NCBI RefSeq assembly: GCF_017498485.1 | Contig: NZ_CP071795.1 | Span: forward strand, 1,240,001-1,304,000 | From: Polaribacter batillariae | GTDB taxonomy: Bacteria; Bacteroidota; Bacteroidia; Flavobacteriales; Flavobacteriaceae | Reading direction: 5' to 3' | Length of the DNA stretch: 64,000 bases | In this document: positions 62,637-64,000 of the stretch, piece by piece | Layout: every line of letters begins with the position of its first letter | Position numbering within the stretch: position 1 is the stretch's first letter | Position numbers and translations under genes: made by a program | The notes under the pieces: generated by a model | Databases searched by the model: none | What the model was told of the DNA's origin: nothing | What the model saw: the letters and a program-made list of their open reading frames with translations, nothing else

Positions 62637-62643
62637 GTTAGCC
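62582..62643 (+). other. attC-like recombination site 1
   Basis: CACAAC (AAC 62585-62587) on the left and CGTTAGCC (GTT 62637-62639) on the right enclose an imperfect hairpin: ACAT/ATGT, GCAA/TTGC and TGA/TCA helices separated by single mismatches. AAC...GTT ends with mismatched stems match the architecture of integron attC sites, whose folded bottom strand is recombined. It lies directly before the PLD-gene start. Confidence 0.65.
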
Positions 62644-62655
62644 GTAATTTAAGAA

Positions 62656-63738
62656 ATGAACGAAATAATCAACAATTTAACAAGAGACAATCATTTGCAA
62701 AAACTATTAATGAGTTTTGAAAATGCAATTGATATTCTTATCGTTAGTCCATTCATTTCAAACTCTTTTGACTTTTTCCCTTTTGCAAAATTGAAAAGAA
62801 TTAAACGGTTGACAATAATAACAACTCTTAAACCTAAAGATTTAGACCAATACTCTAAAGTTCCTTTTTTCAAACAATTATTTGAATTTTGTAATAACTC
62901 TAATATTGAATTGAATCTTTTGATTGAAAACTCATTGCACGGAAAAGTTTATATTTCAAAATATGAAAATGGAGCTTCAGAAGCTATAATAACTTCAGCA
63001 AATTTTACAAACAATGGTTTAAGATTAAATAACGAATGGGGAACTAAAATTAGTAACCAAGAAAAAATATCCGAACTTGAAAATGGAATTTTAAGCAAGG
63101 TAATTTTGGAGCCATTAAAAGAAAAAGATATTGACCATTTTTTAGAACTGATTGCTAAAAACCCGAAAAAGGGAACTAATAGTAATCCAACAGATTTAGA
63201 TTTAAGCAAGCAAATAGAATTAAAAGAGAATCCGTTTTTAGTTGAAAAAAATGTTAACTACTGGCTTAAACCGATTGGAGTTAGTGGAGACATAATTCCT
63301 TGGGATAGGGAATTTGATGAAATTGACAGCGATTTACATTTTTCCAAATTGAGACCAAAAGGAGTTAAAAAGAATGACATTCTCATTTGCTATGCAGTTG
63401 GACATTCAAATATTCTTTCAATCTATAAGGTCAAATCAGAAGTAAAATATACCGGAAATGAAAATGACAGATGGCCATACTATGTGATTGGAGAAAATCT
63501 AACACCTTTTTATGGACAAAATTGGAATTCTCAAAACATTACAATTACAAACCAAAAGAATGAAGTGATTAAACAAGGAAAATTCAATGTCACACCAAGC
63601 GGGAAAAATAGTTTTGGGAGTTTAATGCGTGGTGCAGACAAATTAAGACTGACACCTGAATTTGGGGAATATTTGATTGAAAAAATAGCAAAAATTGATA
63701 ACGAAATAAAAACTACGGCTAACAATGGCTATAAGTAA
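62656..63738 (+). CDS. PLD-family nuclease fused to an EVE/PUA-like domain, probable defence gene in a cassette
   Basis: A 360-residue protein. Residues about 10-150 are a PLD-like domain of the restriction-nuclease type: His95 and Lys97 in LHGKVY, then SANFTNNGLRLNNEWG (Ser114, Asn116, Glu127); the Asp of the HKD motif is absent, as in some one-motif nucleases. Residues about 198-300 resemble an EVE/PUA-like reader (NYWLKPIG, FSKLRPKGVKKNDILICYAVG, IYKVKSEV), a fold that binds modified bases. A modification-dependent restriction enzyme is a reasonable guess. The last seven codons lie inside attC-like site 2. Confidence 0.78.
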   Translation: MNEIINNLTRDNHLQKLLMSFENAIDILIVSPFISNSFDFFPFAKLKRIKRLTIITTLKPKDLDQYSKVPFFKQLFEFCNNSNIELNLLIENSLHGKVYISKYENGASEAIITSANFTNNGLRLNNEWGTKISNQEKISELENGILSKVILEPLKEKDIDHFLELIAKNPKKGTNSNPTDLDLSKQIELKENPFLVEKNVNYWLKPIGVSGDIIPWDREFDEIDSDLHFSKLRPKGVKKNDILICYAVGHSNILSIYKVKSEVKYTGNENDRWPYYVIGENLTPFYGQNWNSQNITITNQKNEVIKQGKFNVTPSGKNSFGSLMRGADKLRLTPEFGEYLIEKIAKIDNEIKTTANNGYK

Positions 63739-63843
63739 TTGCTTGTTCTCGCCTACTTCTGAAAATCCGCGCGGATTTTCAGTTTGGTGTGTACTTGTAA
63801 AGTTAAGTACTAACCCACGCAACTACTCATAGCCGAGACCGTT
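63714..63843 (+). other. attC-like recombination site 2
   Basis: TACGGCTAAC (63714-63723) is the exact complement of cassette 2's first ten bases (62637-62646). The main stem is GGCTAT-GTA-TTGC (63727-63742) against GCAA-TAC-ATAGCC (63819-63834) with mismatches between helices, closed by GTT (63841-63843). The large loop holds smaller hairpins, including CTGAAAATCC/GGATTTTCAG. The PLD gene's TAA falls inside the stem, as is common at integron cassettes. Confidence 0.75.
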
Positions 63844-64000
63844 GTAAAAAACTGGCTGAATCGCGCCAAAAACAAATCAGTTCTCCAAAAATAACTTTTA
63901 GTTTTTTACCGTTTCGAAATCTGAAAAAAAATTGAATCCAAAAATGCGGAACACTCTCTCGCTCGCAAAATTCAGGCGGAATTTTGCAAACGATTAAAAC
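63841..64000 (+). mobile_element. Start of candidate cassette 3, runs off the window
   Basis: It begins GTTGTAAAAAACTGG. No ORF starts in the 160 bases present. Near the edge a perfect hairpin GCAAAATTC (63965-63973)/GAATTTTGC (63979-63987) resembles the inner hairpin of site 2, so another recombination site may lie here or just beyond. Confidence 0.4.

Overview
This window is chromosomal DNA from a marine member of the Flavobacteriaceae, most like Polaribacter or a close relative. The genome is very AT-rich. Start sites have A-rich leaders, and many genes carry the Bacteroidetes promoter -7 box TAnnTTTG. Lineage markers include gldB/gldC gliding genes, DUF3078, DUF2480 and DUF177 proteins, a FolK-nucleoside kinase fusion, a PID-CTERM-like protein, an OmpA/TSP3 porin-like protein and carotenoid lycopene cyclase. 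The genus is inferred; no rRNA is present to confirm it.

Layout. 1-4.5 kb: end of pnp, folK-dNK fusion, OmpA-family protein. 4.8-7 kb: gldB-gldC divergent from nadE. 7.4-14.6 kb: a minus-strand housekeeping run (trigger factor, lipoprotein, ClpP, ClpX, DnaG primase). 14.8-21.2 kb: an orphan acidic protein, an OlsF-like bifunctional acyltransferase, aspartate kinase, a GNAT acetyltransferase, fructose-bisphosphatase and superoxide dismutase. 21.4-24.3 kb: a PurF-like amidotransferase and a PfkB kinase. 24.4-27.6 kb: sufE, a SufT-like gene, DUF2480 and two DUF3078 proteins.

28.3-38.0 kb is an accessory carbohydrate-degradation operon on the minus strand: three proteins with GH29-type fucosidase domains (one fused to a beta-propeller), a three-domain SGNH-alpha/beta-SGNH hydrolase, a second SGNH esterase and a GH16 endoglycanase. 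Most carry an export or lipoprotein signal. No SusC/SusD pair, sulfatase or dedicated regulator is visible. 38.5-48.5 kb returns to core genes: a CNNM/CBS protein, a LytTR-Hpt-Lrp regulatory trio, the rpmF/fabH/accB/accC fatty-acid start genes, pdxA, ribE, a tRNA with CAU anticodon and a prenyl synthase. 48.7-55.4 kb is a TetR-controlled RND efflux operon. 55.6-60.8 kb holds recX, two lipoproteins, a threonine-dehydrogenase-like SDR, a thioredoxin-like protein and crtY.

The most interesting part is the right end (60.98-64.0 kb). An IntI-like tyrosine recombinase is followed by what looks like an integron-type gene-cassette array. Two attC-like imperfect hairpins are bounded by AAC...GTT. The start of each cassette is complementary to the core site at its end (10 of 10 bases for the second). 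One cassette carries a PLD nuclease-EVE/PUA-like fusion, a probable defence gene; another has no evident ORF; a third starts at the window edge.

The intergenic space also carries a family of about 140-210 bp inverted-repeat-bounded elements (four clear copies, all at convergent gene ends), two members of a separate structured repeat, and two decayed copies of an unidentified gene.
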